Part shown: positions 42,893-51,626 of the stretch, in pieces
How the letters are laid out: every line of letters begins with the position of its first letter
How positions within the stretch are numbered: position 1 is the stretch's first letter
From: Subtercola boreus
GTDB lineage: Bacteria > Actinomycetota > Actinomycetes > Actinomycetales > Microbacteriaceae
Reading direction: 5' to 3'
DNA length: 64,000 nucleotides
Assembly (NCBI RefSeq): GCF_003399635.1
Contig: NZ_NBXB01000029.1
Location: forward strand, 186,001 to 250,000
The notes under the pieces: generated by a model
What the model was told of the DNA's origin: nothing
What the model saw: the letters and a program-made list of their open reading frames with translations, nothing else
Database searches by the model: none
Program-made: the position numbers and the translations under genes

Positions 42893-42898
42893 TAGGAT
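42893..42898 (+). promoter_or_regulatory. -10 box of leaderless TPM-protein promoter
   Basis: TAGGAT followed by 7 bases and ATG 42906. The upstream ATG 42897 would overlap this box. Confidence 0.5.
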
Positions 42899-42905
42899 GG
42901 TGGGC

Positions 42906-45176
42906 ATGCGAGCACCACTGTCGGTCATCCGTTTCCTGTCTGTCGTCGGCCTCGCTGTCGGGCTGGCATTGGGCGGCGTGTTCGGTGTCCCAGCTTCTGC
43001 CAGCGCAACCGAACCCGTCGACCTCGGCGGCAATCGGGTGATCGACTCGGCCGGCGTGCTTTCCGCAACCGACGTCACCGCCATCACCGACGCCGCCGAG
43101 AAGTTGTATGCCGACAGCGGCATAGACCTGTTCGTGGCCTACGTGAGCACCTTCGAGAACCCGACGAGTGCCGAGGATTGGGCCAACCAGACTGCGTCAG
43201 CGAACAACCTCGGGCCCACGGACTACGTGCTCGCTGTGGCCGTCGACGGCCGCGCCTACTACCTCTCGGGAGACAGCTCGGGCCCCGTCAGTGGCTCCCA
43301 GCTCTCGACGATCGAGAGCTCGCAGGTCGAGCCGCAGCTGAAGAACGGCAACTGGGCGGGGGCCGCCGAAGCCGCAGCTGTGGGGCTCGGCGACGCCGCG
43401 GCGGGCGGTACCGGTGGTTCCGGATCGGGTGGTTCGGGCTCGTCTTCATCGTCGCCCGGAGTGAGCGGTGGAACGATCGGCGCCATCGTCATCGTGCTCG
43501 TGCTGATCCTCGTCATCGTCGGCGGCATCATCGTGATCGTGTTCGTGCGCGCCTCGCGCCGCAACCGGCTCGCCGCCGGCGGCTCTGCCCCGACCGACGG
43601 CCACGCGGCATCCGGTGGGCCTCCCGACCCGCTGGTCGCCATGCCGATCCTCGAACTCCAACGGGAGGCCGGAAGCATGCTCGTGCAGACGGACGACGCG
43701 GTGCAGACCAGCACCGATGAACTCGGCTTCGCCGTCGCGCAGTACGGGGACGAAGCGGCCGCACCGTTCCAGAAGGCCCTGGGCGAGGCGACGGCGGGGC
43801 TGAACCAGGCGTTCCAGCTGAAGCAGCGGCTCGACGACGCCGAGCCCGACTCCGATGCAGAGATCCGACAGTGGAACGCCGAGATCGTACGTCTCTGCAC
43901 CGAGGCGAACCGGGTGCTCGACGAACAGGCTGCTGACTTCGATGAGCTTCGGGAACTCGAGAAGAACATCCCGGCGGGGGTCGCCGCTGGCCGAGCCGCC
44001 TCAGCCGAGGTGGAGTCTCGCGTGCAGGCGGCCGCATCGGCCATCGTGGCCCTCGGTGCGTCATACAACCCGAGCGCCTTCTCGACCGTCGTCGACAACC
44101 CGGCGCAGGCCACCGAGCGACTGACCTTTGCGCGTTCCGCGCTCGACGAAGCGGAGACCGAGCAGGCCGCGGACACCAGCGAGGCCGCCGTGGGAGTCCG
44201 CGCTGCGGAGGAGGCCGTCGACCAGGCGATCCTGCTGCTCGACGCTGTGGACCGTGTCACGACCGATCTCGCGTCAGCCCGCGGCCAACTCGATTCGCAG
44301 CTCACCAACCTGCAGCAAGACGTGGCCGACGCCCACGCCGTCGCAGCAGCGGGAGACCCCCAGGGTGCCATCGCGGCTGCCGCCGAGCGCACGACGACTG
44401 TGATCGCCGAAGTACAGGCCCAGCTCGCCGGGCCGATCGACCCGGCCGCTGTGGCCCAGCGGCTCGAGCTGGCGAACCGCGACATCGACGGTGTGCTCGG
44501 GGCGGTGCGGAGCCAGCAGGCCACCGAGCAGCGGGCAGCCTCCACGTTCGCCCAGACGCTCCAGTCGGCCCGGAGCCGGGTGTCCGCGGCCAACGACTAC
44601 ATCACGGCGCGGCGGGGCGGGGTCGGTGCCGAGGCGCGGACGCGGCTGGCCGAGGCAACCCGGTTGGTGGCACGCGCCGAAGAGCTGTCGACCACCGACA
44701 CTGTCGGCGCCCTGGCCGCTGCACAGCGTGCCGATGGCCTGGCTGCGCAGGCGATCGAGTCGGCCCAGCGCGACGTCGGCGAGTTCGCGACCGGATACGG
44801 CGACGGCTCGGGTGCCCCTGCCGGGGCCGGCGGCGGACTGTTCGGCGCGGGCAGCGGCGGTAGCGGTGGCGGAAACGGGATGCTCGGGGCCATGCTCGGC
44901 GGCATCGTTATCAACTCCGTGCTCGGCGGAGGTCGGGGCGGAGGCGGCCTGTTCGGCGGAGGCGGAGGCCGGCGGGACGACGATGATGACGATGGCTTCG
45001 GAGGCCTCTTCGGAGGCGGCAGCGGAGGCGGAGGCGGCTTCTTCGGCGGCGGCGGGAGTAGCAGCAGCAGCGGGGGCAGCCGCAGCCGCAGCGGGGGCGG
45101 CTCCTTCGGCGGCCGGAGTGCCGGCAGCTTCGGCGGCGGCGGAACCCGTTCCCGTCGCGGCGGCGGGCGCTTCTGA
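42906..45176 (+). CDS. TPM-domain membrane protein (PspA-associated)
   Basis: About 756 residues. Signal peptide, then an extracytoplasmic TPM domain (residues 35-150: NRVIDSAGVLSATDVTAIT, AVAVDGRAYYLSGDSSG), a Ser/Gly linker, a membrane helix (IGAIVIVLVLILVIVGGIIVI), and a large cytoplasmic coiled-coil part (240-620). A Gly-rich tail with Asp- and Arg-clusters (DDDDDDGFGGLFGGGSG, RSRSGGGSFGGRS) ends the protein. Located 113 bp before pspA; the TPM-PspA pair is conserved in actinobacteria and probably senses envelope stress. The Gly-rich tail makes condensate-like or polymeric behaviour possible, which is inference. Confidence 0.85.
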   Translation: MRAPLSVIRFLSVVGLAVGLALGGVFGVPASASATEPVDLGGNRVIDSAGVLSATDVTAITDAAEKLYADSGIDLFVAYVSTFENPTSAEDWANQTASANNLGPTDYVLAVAVDGRAYYLSGDSSGPVSGSQLSTIESSQVEPQLKNGNWAGAAEAAAVGLGDAAAGGTGGSGSGGSGSSSSSPGVSGGTIGAIVIVLVLILVIVGGIIVIVFVRASRRNRLAAGGSAPTDGHAASGGPPDPLVAMPILELQREAGSMLVQTDDAVQTSTDELGFAVAQYGDEAAAPFQKALGEATAGLNQAFQLKQRLDDAEPDSDAEIRQWNAEIVRLCTEANRVLDEQAADFDELRELEKNIPAGVAAGRAASAEVESRVQAAASAIVALGASYNPSAFSTVVDNPAQATERLTFARSALDEAETEQAADTSEAAVGVRAAEEAVDQAILLLDAVDRVTTDLASARGQLDSQLTNLQQDVADAHAVAAAGDPQGAIAAAAERTTTVIAEVQAQLAGPIDPAAVAQRLELANRDIDGVLGAVRSQQATEQRAASTFAQTLQSARSRVSAANDYITARRGGVGAEARTRLAEATRLVARAEELSTTDTVGALAAAQRADGLAAQAIESAQRDVGEFATGYGDGSGAPAGAGGGLFGAGSGGSGGGNGMLGAMLGGIVINSVLGGGRGGGGLFGGGGGRRDDDDDDGFGGLFGGGSGGGGGFFGGGGSSSSSGGSRSRSGGGSFGGRSAGSFGGGGTRSRRGGGRF

Positions 45177-45289
45177 GCTTTATGCCATCCACACGCTCCT
45201 CTCGACTGGCACCCAGCACCACCGTTCGACTTTCACCCAGACCCTCCTGACAGACCAACCGGCAGCACCACACGAAAAGAGAAGGAATC

Positions 45290-46036
45290 ATGTCAAAACA
45301 GTCCATCTTCGGCCGCATTGCGCAACTCACCAAGGCGAACATCAACGCGCTGCTCGACTCCGCTGAAGATCCGGAGAAGATGCTCGACCAGATGGTGCGC
45401 GACTACACGAGCAGCATCGCCGACGCCGAGAGCGCCATCGCCGAGACCATCGGCAACCTCCGTCTGGCCGAGGACGACCACCGCGAAGACATCGAGGCCG
45501 CGGCGAGCTGGGGCGCGAAGGCCCTCGCGGCGAGCCGCAAGGCAGACGAGTACCGGGCGGCGGGCGGGGAGGGCACCGCCGCAGATGCTGACCGCTTCGA
45601 TTCGCTGGCGAAGGTCGCCCTGCAGCGACAGATCCAGTCCGAGAAGGAGGCGACCGACGCCGAACCGCAGATCGCGTCGCAGACCGAGATCGTCGACAAG
45701 CTGAAGACCGGCCTCACCACGATGAAGCAGAAGCTCGACCAGCTGAAATCGAAGCGCAGCGAACTCGTCGCCCGCTCGAAGAGCGCCGCCGCCCAGGCCC
45801 AGGTGCTCGACGCGGTGAAGAGCGTCGACATCCTCGACCCCACCAGTGAGGTGAGCCGCTTCGAGGACAAGATCCGCCGAGAGGAGGCGAAGGTGCGGGG
45901 TGCGAGTGAGCTCGCAGCATCCAGCCTCGACTCGCAGTTCGACCAACTCGACGACCTCGGCGAGCTGACCGAGGTGGATGCCCGGTTCGCCGCCCTCAAG
46001 GCGGGCGGGTCATCCACCCCCTCGATCACGCCGTAG
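45290..46036 (+). CDS. pspA: PspA/IM30 family envelope-stress protein
   Basis: 248 residues, nearly all helical. Membrane-binding amphipathic N-terminus (SIFGRIAQLTKANINALLD) and the PspA core DPEKMLDQMVRDY are conserved, with long coiled coils to residue 225. PspA oligomerises on the inner membrane to limit proton leakage. GAGAAGGA precedes the ATG. It follows the TPM gene and its 3' end overlaps the convergent rhodanese gene by 11 bp. Confidence 0.92.
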   Translation: MSKQSIFGRIAQLTKANINALLDSAEDPEKMLDQMVRDYTSSIADAESAIAETIGNLRLAEDDHREDIEAAASWGAKALAASRKADEYRAAGGEGTAADADRFDSLAKVALQRQIQSEKEATDAEPQIASQTEIVDKLKTGLTTMKQKLDQLKSKRSELVARSKSAAAQAQVLDAVKSVDILDPTSEVSRFEDKIRREEAKVRGASELAASSLDSQFDQLDDLGELTEVDARFAALKAGGSSTPSITP

Positions 46037-46316
46037 AGACGCCGAAGCCTGCCTCGCGCCAGGCCGTGGTACCGCCGGCGATGTTCGTCGCGTCGACGCC
46101 CTGGCCGGCGAGGTACTGCGTCGCGCGGGCGCTCCGACCGCCGAGTTCGCAGATGACGTAGACCGGCCCCTCGGGCAGTTCCTGCCCCTGGAGCTGGCCG
46201 AGGGGGATGTTCACGGCGCCGGGAACGTGCCCGCTGGCGAATTCGTCGGGCTCGCGCACATCGATGATGGCTGGCGCAGAGACGGCGGCCAGCTCGGAGA
46301 CAGTGATCTCGTTCAT
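46026..46316 (-). CDS. Single-domain rhodanese (sulfurtransferase)
   Basis: 96 residues. Cysteine transfers sulfane sulfur; the active-site loop CELGGRS has Cys56 and matches the CxxGxRS form of thiosulfate sulfurtransferases. IIDVREPDEFASGHVPGAVN is the CH2A motif. Leaderless start: GATGAT, 6 bases, ATG. Overlaps the 3' end of pspA in opposite direction. Confidence 0.93.
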   Translation of the reverse strand: MNEITVSELAAVSAPAIIDVREPDEFASGHVPGAVNIPLGQLQGQELPEGPVYVICELGGRSARATQYLAGQGVDATNIAGGTTAWREAGFGVSTA

Positions 46317-46322
46317 GCCTCC

Positions 46323-46328
46323 ATCATC
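46323..46328 (-). promoter_or_regulatory. Possible -10 box of leaderless rhodanese promoter
   Basis: GATGAT on the minus strand, 6 bases before ATG 46316. Confidence 0.35.
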
Positions 46329-46481
46329 TCAGCCCGGTGCGCGTCGCGGCCATCGGGGCTGGGGGTTTGCTGAACGGCTTCCTACCAGAGTCACGCCCGG
46401 AAAAGCGAGGGGTGCCGGGGTCTCGGCCGCCGACGTAACGTCGAAGAGTCGGAACTGCCGACACCGAAGGAGTCATCCGAA

Positions 46482-46937
46482 ATGCCACAGGTCATCGAAA
46501 CCGTCGACGTCAACGTCCCCGTCTCGGTCGCGTACAACCAATGGACGCAGTTCGAGGAGTTCCCGAAGTTCCTCGATGAGGTCGAATCGATCAAGCAGGA
46601 GACCGCGACCCTCACGGTCTGGACGGTCAAGGTCGGCCCGGTCGAGAAGACATTCGAAGCCAACATCACCGAGCAGCACCCCGACGAGCGTGTCGCCTGG
46701 AACAGCACGGGCGGCGAGGTCGACCACGCCGGCGTCGTCACCTTCCACAAGCTGAGCGACGACGAGACGCGCGTCACCGTGCAGCTCGACTGGGAGCCGC
46801 AGGGACTGCTCGAGAAGCTGGGCGGCGCTCTCGGCGCCGACAACCACGCCGTCAAGAAGGACCTGAAGAACTTCAAGGAGTACATCGAGGAGAAGGGTTC
46901 GGAAGACGGCGCCTGGCGCGGCGACGTCTCCGCGTAA
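46482..46937 (+). CDS. SRPBCC (cyclase/START-like) family protein
   Basis: 151 residues. Begins MPQVIETVDVNVPVSVAYNQ, with WTQFEEFPKFLDEVESI, the start of the helix-grip fold seen in polyketide cyclase/dehydrase-like proteins; RVAWNSTGG and TRVTVQLDWEP follow. Probably binds a hydrophobic ligand; no catalytic residues can be assigned. An AAGGAG ribosome site lies 9 bases before the ATG. Such proteins are commonly stress-induced in actinobacteria (general knowledge). Confidence 0.85.
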   Translation: MPQVIETVDVNVPVSVAYNQWTQFEEFPKFLDEVESIKQETATLTVWTVKVGPVEKTFEANITEQHPDERVAWNSTGGEVDHAGVVTFHKLSDDETRVTVQLDWEPQGLLEKLGGALGADNHAVKKDLKNFKEYIEEKGSEDGAWRGDVSA

Positions 46938-46940
46938 ACT
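46935..46940 (+). promoter_or_regulatory. -10 box of leaderless DUF998 promoter
   Basis: TAAACT, overlapping the preceding stop codon, 7 bases before ATG 46948. Confidence 0.45.
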
Positions 46941-46947
46941 TCTCCCC

Positions 46948-47709
46948 ATGGAACCCCGGCAGCCCTCACGGTCGCCGGGGTTCTTCCCATTCTGGCCCCT
47001 TCTGGCGCGGCTGGTCGGTGCCACCCTGCTGGCGGCCGGGGTCACGACGATCTGGGAGTCCCGCCTCGCCTCGCACACCGACATCTACCTCAGCGAGATG
47101 GGGGCGTCGGATGCTCCCACCCCGTTGCTCTTCAACTCGGCCCTTCTCGCCATTGCGCTCGGCGGGTGTCTCGTCGCGATCGGACGGTCGGGCATCCGCT
47201 CGGGCGTGCGCTGGCTCGGGGCGTGGAGCATCTCGGCGACCCTGGTCTTCGCCTGCCTCTCGATCGCGCTGGCCTCACGCGTGACCTGCTCGCCGGGCTG
47301 CCCAGTGCCGTTCACGAGCGGATCCACGGTGGCGGATTTCGTCCACACCCTCGCCGCGACGCTCGGTTTCGCCGCCGTCGGGCTGGCGATCATCCAGGCC
47401 GCCTACGCGCACAGCCTCCGCCCGCTGTTCGCGGTGTCGATCGCGAGCGGCACACTGATCATCCTGGCCTCCGGTGTCGGCGGCCTGCTGTCGGTCTTCC
47501 GGTTCCGTGCGGATCTGGGCGGCTGGCTGGAACTCGCGGCCGCGACCGTCGCGCTGCTCTGGGTGATCGTGTTCGCGCTGGCGCGGATCGCGCCGCCGCC
47601 CGCCCCGCCCGCCCCGGCCGCTCTGGCCGCTCTGGCCGCTCCACGGGCACTTATTCAGGCAGAGAGCCCCGCCATGGATGCCTCGTCGACCGCGACGCAC
47701 CTGTCCTGA
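46948..47709 (+). CDS. DUF998 family membrane protein
   Basis: 253 residues, about seven hydrophobic helices. SRLASHTDIYLSEMGA is the family opening after helix 1, and DFVHTLAATLGFAA contains the conserved His. The C-terminal tail is Ala/Pro-rich. Starts 10 bp after the SRPBCC stop but has its own -10 box. Function unknown. Confidence 0.8.
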   Translation: MEPRQPSRSPGFFPFWPLLARLVGATLLAAGVTTIWESRLASHTDIYLSEMGASDAPTPLLFNSALLAIALGGCLVAIGRSGIRSGVRWLGAWSISATLVFACLSIALASRVTCSPGCPVPFTSGSTVADFVHTLAATLGFAAVGLAIIQAAYAHSLRPLFAVSIASGTLIILASGVGGLLSVFRFRADLGGWLELAAATVALLWVIVFALARIAPPPAPPAPAALAALAAPRALIQAESPAMDASSTATHLS

Positions 47710-47773
47710 ATTGCGGCCGGCGCCGGGTTCTGCCGCCTGGCCTTCCGGGTCGCGGCGGCAGCGGGCCGCGGCA

Positions 47774-48787
47774 TCAGCGGCCGGTCCACTCCAGCAGGCG
47801 TTCCACCGGCCACGTCGTGATGATCCGCTCGGCCGGCACGCCGTTCGCCGCCGCACGTTCGATCCCGTAGTCGAGCAGGGCGAGCTGGCCCGGCGCATGC
47901 GCATCCGAGTCGATGCTGAAAAGGCAGCCCGCTGCGAGCGCTGTGGCGATGAGGTCGTCGGGCGGATCCTGTCGCTCGGGCCGCGCGTTGATCTCGACCG
48001 CGACGTCGTTCTCTGCGCAGGCGGCGAACACCCGTTCGGCGTCGAACTCCGACGGCGGCCGGGTGCCGCGCGAACCCTCCACGAGGCGTCCGGTGCAGTG
48101 GCCGAGGATGCTGGTGCGCGGGTGGTTGACGGCCCCGAGCATCCGTTCGGTCATCGTCGCCCGGTCGGCCCTGAGGTGCGAATGGATGCTCGCCACCACC
48201 ACATCGAGCCGGTCGAGCAGCTCGGGCGTCTGATCGAGGCTTCCGTCGTCGAGGATGTCGACCTCGATACCTGTCAACAGGCGGAGCGCCGGCGCGTCGT
48301 GGTCGAGTTCGGCGACCACCTCCAGCTGCTCGGTGAGGCGTTCGGCGGTCAGCCCGTGGGCGACCGTGAGGTTCGGCGAGTGGTCGGTGAGCGCGAGGTA
48401 CTCGCGGCCGAGGCCGACGGCTCCGTCGATCATCAGCGGGATGGGTGTGGTGCCGTCGGACCAGTCGCTGTGCGAGTGGAGGTCGCCGCGGATCTGGGCG
48501 GCGAGCGCCCGCCCTCCGTCGGTCAGCGGGCTTGACTCCTCGGCGCGGAGCTTCGCGAGCCGCCCAGGGACGTCGCCGTCGAGGGCCTGCCGGATGACCT
48601 CGAACGTGCTCGCGCCGATCCCCTTCGTCGCCTTGAGCCGGCCGTCGCGTGCCCGCGCCGCCAGCTCGTCCGGGATCCAGGCGCCGATCGTCGCCGCCGC
48701 CTTCCGGAACGCCTGCACCTTGAACTGCGGCGCCCGGTCGCGTTCGAGGTGGAAGGCGATCTCGGAGAGGGCGGCAACGGGGTCCAT
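47774..48787 (-). CDS. PHP-domain phosphoesterase with helix-hairpin-helix
   Basis: 337 residues from ATG 48787. The first 80 residues form a DNA-polymerase-beta-like N-terminal helical domain with HhH (LKATKGIGASTFEVIRQALDG, split here as LKATKGIG then FEVIRQAL); the rest is a PHP metal phosphoesterase with HSHSDWSDG (His104, His106), TDHS, GIEVDIL, HSHLR and EINARPERQD. It is like the HhH and PHP parts of PolX without the polymerase core. Possible DNA-end or phosphate-ester processing. Leaderless: CACAAT, 6 bases, ATG. Confidence 0.85.
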   Translation of the reverse strand: MDPVAALSEIAFHLERDRAPQFKVQAFRKAAATIGAWIPDELAARARDGRLKATKGIGASTFEVIRQALDGDVPGRLAKLRAEESSPLTDGGRALAAQIRGDLHSHSDWSDGTTPIPLMIDGAVGLGREYLALTDHSPNLTVAHGLTAERLTEQLEVVAELDHDAPALRLLTGIEVDILDDGSLDQTPELLDRLDVVVASIHSHLRADRATMTERMLGAVNHPRTSILGHCTGRLVEGSRGTRPPSEFDAERVFAACAENDVAVEINARPERQDPPDDLIATALAAGCLFSIDSDAHAPGQLALLDYGIERAAANGVPAERIITTWPVERLLEWTGR

Positions 48788-48793
48788 TCCTCC

Positions 48794-48799
48794 ATTGTG
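48794..48799 (-). promoter_or_regulatory. Possible -10 box of leaderless PHP promoter
   Basis: CACAAT on the minus strand, 6 bases before ATG 48787; the intervening GGAGGA is too close to act as a ribosome site. Confidence 0.35.
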
Positions 48800-48891
48800 C
48801 GCCCACAGGCTGCAGCGCCCTCGCACCTCCACAACCGACTTTCGCGAGGCGTTCGGCCACACGGACATCCGTCCGTCGGGCTGACGCCGCC

Positions 48892-48956
48892 GAACGGACA
48901 CGATTTCCGGCATCCGCCGCAAGTATGAGCGCGGATGCCCGAAGCCGTGTCCGTTC
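48892..48956. repeat. Long imperfect hairpin upstream of decayed gene
   Basis: Arms of 26 bases (48892-48917 and 48931-48956) pair at 23 positions with a 13-base loop. The outer stem GCCGAACGGAC matches the outer stem of the hairpin at 6625-6691. Located between the 5' end of the PHP gene and the amidohydrolase remnant. Confidence 0.6.
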
Positions 48957-49061
48957 CCGGCGGGCAGGGGGACAGGGCGGATGGGAGGGGCGGGGATCAA
49001 AGGTCGGCGGGCACTTGTCGGCGGGCAGGGGGGCGCGGGGCGGCTGGCGCGGTTCGTCCGC

Positions 49062-49679
49062 GTCGGGGCGGCCGCAGCCGACGACGGCGTGGTCGTCGAT
49101 ACCGGCACGTACACGGTGGATGCCGCGGCCACCGCCGCGCTCCGCGCCGACCTCTTCCCCTCCCCCCGGCTACCACTTCAGCGGCCCCGCGCTCAGCCAG
49201 ACCGGCGGGCACGGCGATCCGCGACCCGGCGACCTCGACCTCCGCTTCCACGGCGGGCACATGAACGAGATCGTCGACGGAGTGGATGCCCTGCGGGTGG
49301 CCGTGCGCCGCCGGTTCCACTCCGGAGCCACGCCATCACGGTGATCACCTCCGGCGGGGTCGCGTCGCTGACCGACCCGATCCGGGTGCCGCAGTACTCG
49401 GCCGAGGAGCTGCTGGCCGTCTCCGACGAGGCGAGACGCCGCCGAAGTTCCGTGGCCGCCCATGCGTACTCACCTGAGGCGATCATCCACTTGGTGGCCA
49501 ACGGCATCCGCTCGATCGAGCACGGAAACCTGCTGAACGAGCAGGCTGCGGCCCTGATGGCCTCGCACGGCGCATTCCGCGTGCCGACGCTCGCCGCCTA
49601 CGACGCGATGAACCGGCGCGGCAACGAGGTGAACCTGAACCCGGTGTCGCGGGCGGGGAACGTCGAGGTTCTGGATGCC
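49062..49679 (+). pseudogene. Frameshifted amidohydrolase fragment
   Basis: Three frames carry successive pieces of one metal-dependent amidohydrolase: VVVDTGTYTVDAAATAALRA (about 49090-49150), then GPALSQTGGHGDP through GGHMNEIVDGVDAL (49180-49320), then TVITSGGVASLTDPIR, VAAHAYSPEAIIH and IRSIEHGNLL to about 49679. The SIEHG and AAHA segments carry metal-ligand histidines of the imidazolonepropionase/prolidase-like group. The N-terminal HxH site and the C-terminal third are absent, and at least two frameshifts separate the parts. No promoter or start is evident. Confidence 0.8.
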
Positions 49680-49739
49680 GGCCAGCCCGCTCGCCCGCTC
49701 GCGTCTACACGCCTCGCGGCTAGTCCAGAGGATCGATTG

Positions 49740-49784
49740 GGGAGTTTCGGTCGCTCAGACGCGCCCATACCGACCGAGACTCCC
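49740..49784. terminator. Hairpin downstream of proC
   Basis: Arms GGGAGTTTCGGTCG (49740-49753) and CGACCGAGACTCCC (49771-49784) pair with one mismatch; loop 17 bases. It lies between the decayed amidohydrolase and the proC 3' end. Confidence 0.5.
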
Positions 49785-49799
49785 TACTCGACCGAGCGC

Positions 49800-49905
49800 G
49801 GGTGGGTGGGTTCGGGCGACGGGCGGGGCGGGGGGCTTCGGGCGACGGGCGGGGTGGGTGGGTTCGGGGGACGGGCGGGGCGGGTGGGGGACGGGCGGGA
49901 GCTGC
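49800..49905 (+). repeat. G-rich 26-bp tandem repeat
   Basis: About 3.5 units with TTCGGG at 49811, 49837 and 49863 (26-bp spacing), each with several runs of three to five G (GGGCGACGGGCGGGG). Runs of this kind can form G-quadruplexes on the plus strand. Lies 13 bp beyond the proC stop. Apart from this, the hairpin and the pseudogene, 48,788-49,917 contains no intact gene. Confidence 0.75.
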
Positions 49906-49917
49906 GCGGCAGACAGG

Positions 49918-50763
49918 TCAGGCGCCGGAGGCCAGCTCGCGCGAGCGGGCCACCGCGGCATCCGTCGCGCGGGCGAAGAGCTCTTCGAGACCACCCTCCG
50001 ACAGCACGCGGATCGCCTGTTCGGTCGTGCCCTTCGGGCTGGTCACGCGGCGGCGGAGCTCCGCGGGATCCTCCCCCGTGTGCTCGAGCAGCGCCGCCGC
50101 ACCGATGAACGTGCCGTTCACGAGGGTCGCCGCCTGCTCGGGCGTGAAGCCCTTGGCGACAGCCGCCGCGGTGAGCTGTTCGACGAGGTAGAAGAAGTAC
50201 GCGGGGCCCGATCCGGAGATCGAACTGACCGCGTCGATCTCGTCTTCGGGCACCTGGACCACGTCGCCCACCAGCTCGAAGAGCGCCCTGACGAGGGCGA
50301 ACTGTTCGTCGCTCGTGCGCTGCCCCTGCGCGAGCCCCGTGACGCCCTTTCCGATCAGCGAGGGGGTGTTCGGCATCGCCCGCACGACCGCGACCGACGA
50401 CGGCAGGGCGCGCTCGAACACGTCCAGGGTGACGCCCGCGGCGAGGCTCACGACGATGGCGTCGGGCGAGAGCGACGGCGCGATCTCGGCGAGGAGGTCG
50501 GTCACCATGTACGGCTTCACTCCGACGATGACGATGCGGGCATCCGTCACCGCCACCAGGTTCGCCCGGGGGTCGGTCTCGGTGCTGGAGACGGTGAGAT
50601 CCGGATGCGACAGAACCGTCTCGGCCCGCGACACCGACCGCGTGGTGGCCCTGATGCCGCCCTCGACCGTGACGCCTGGCCGCAGCAGGCCGGCCAGCAC
50701 GGCCTGGCCCATGGAGCCGGCCCCCAGCAGGGCGGTGGTGGGAAAGGTGGATTCGACAGTCAC
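49918..50763 (-). CDS. proC: Pyrroline-5-carboxylate reductase
   Basis: 281 residues from GTG 50763. Reduces P5C to proline with NADPH. Rossmann motif LLGAGSMGQA (residues 12-21), VGVKPYMV, VRAMPNTPSLIG, and the C-terminal signature region AISSISGSGPAYFFYLVEQL (here DAVSSISGSGPAYFFYLVE) with ELRRRVTSPKGTTEQAI are all present. Lies 10 bp after the GntR regulator gene in the same direction, so the two are likely co-transcribed. Confidence 0.96.
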   Translation of the reverse strand: MTVESTFPTTALLGAGSMGQAVLAGLLRPGVTVEGGIRATTRSVSRAETVLSHPDLTVSSTETDPRANLVAVTDARIVIVGVKPYMVTDLLAEIAPSLSPDAIVVSLAAGVTLDVFERALPSSVAVVRAMPNTPSLIGKGVTGLAQGQRTSDEQFALVRALFELVGDVVQVPEDEIDAVSSISGSGPAYFFYLVEQLTAAAVAKGFTPEQAATLVNGTFIGAAALLEHTGEDPAELRRRVTSPKGTTEQAIRVLSEGGLEELFARATDAAVARSRELASGA

Positions 50764-50773
50764 TGCGGGGTGC

Positions 50774-51472
50774 TCATTTCGTAGGGAGGGATGCTTCGGG
50801 CGCTTCTTCGGCACGGCAGGCCCACCAGCCGAGCACGTGGCCGATGTGGGCGTGCAGGAGCTTCTCGGCGGCCTCGGAATCACCCGCGACGAGCAGGTCG
50901 AGCAGCTCGTGGTGCTCCACCGCAGACAGTTCGAGTTCGCGGGTGCCCTTCAGCTCGGCCAGGCCCACCATGCGGGTCTGGCTGCGGAGCTCCGCCACAA
51001 GGCCCACGAGACGCCGATTGCCGGTCAGGGCGATCAGTTCGAGATGGAAACGCGAGTCGGCGGCCAGGTAGGCCGCGAAGTCGGCCGCGGCGGCCGAGCG
51101 GATGATCTGCTCGGCCATCTCACGGAATTCCGCCAGTCGCTCGTTCGGGAACGCTTCCGCGGCGATCCGCATCGCCGGCACCTCGAGCCAGCGCCGCACC
51201 TGCACGATCTCGCGGAGATCCTCCTCGCCCAGAGAGGTGATCCGGAAACCCTTGTTGCGAACGGACTCGACGAAGCCGCGCTTCTGGAGGTCGAGCATCG
51301 CTTCACGCACCGGGGTGGCCGAGACGCCGAACTGGCTGGCGAGATCGGGGACCGACACGACCCTGCCCGGTTCGAGCTCTCCGGAGATGATCGCGACGGA
51401 GAGTGCCCGTTCCACTTCGGCACGGAGACTCGATGACTGCGGGATGCTGCGGATCGAAGAGCTCTCGTTCAT
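50774..51472 (-). CDS. GntR family regulator, FadR/FCD subfamily
   Basis: 232 residues. Winged helix at residues 20-75 (LEPGRVVSVPDLASQFGVS, TPVREAMLDLQKRGFV) and a helical FCD ligand domain (90-220) with the metal-type residues Asp and His in DSRFHLELIALTGN and HHELLDLLVAGD. FCD regulators bind organic acids. Adjacent to proC, so an amino-acid or carboxylate effector is plausible. AGGAG ribosome site before the ATG. Confidence 0.9.
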   Translation of the reverse strand: MNESSSIRSIPQSSSLRAEVERALSVAIISGELEPGRVVSVPDLASQFGVSATPVREAMLDLQKRGFVESVRNKGFRITSLGEEDLREIVQVRRWLEVPAMRIAAEAFPNERLAEFREMAEQIIRSAAAADFAAYLAADSRFHLELIALTGNRRLVGLVAELRSQTRMVGLAELKGTRELELSAVEHHELLDLLVAGDSEAAEKLLHAHIGHVLGWWACRAEEAPEASLPTK

Positions 51473-51626
51473 CTCGGCATCATCTCCTGTGACCGGGTAG
51501 GCTGGCGCGCTTGGCGCCGGGTCGTATATGGCACACTACTGCCCGAACAGGCGCGCGACGCGGCTCAATAGAATGCAATTGGAGGCAATGGCGCAACCGT
51601 CGGCGTAGAGAGGGAAAGATAGAGCT

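Noticed and set aside
42791-42895. 34-codon frame between the cupin-like gene and the TPM gene
   Set aside because: No ribosome site, no conservation recognised, and it overlaps the promoter of the TPM gene.
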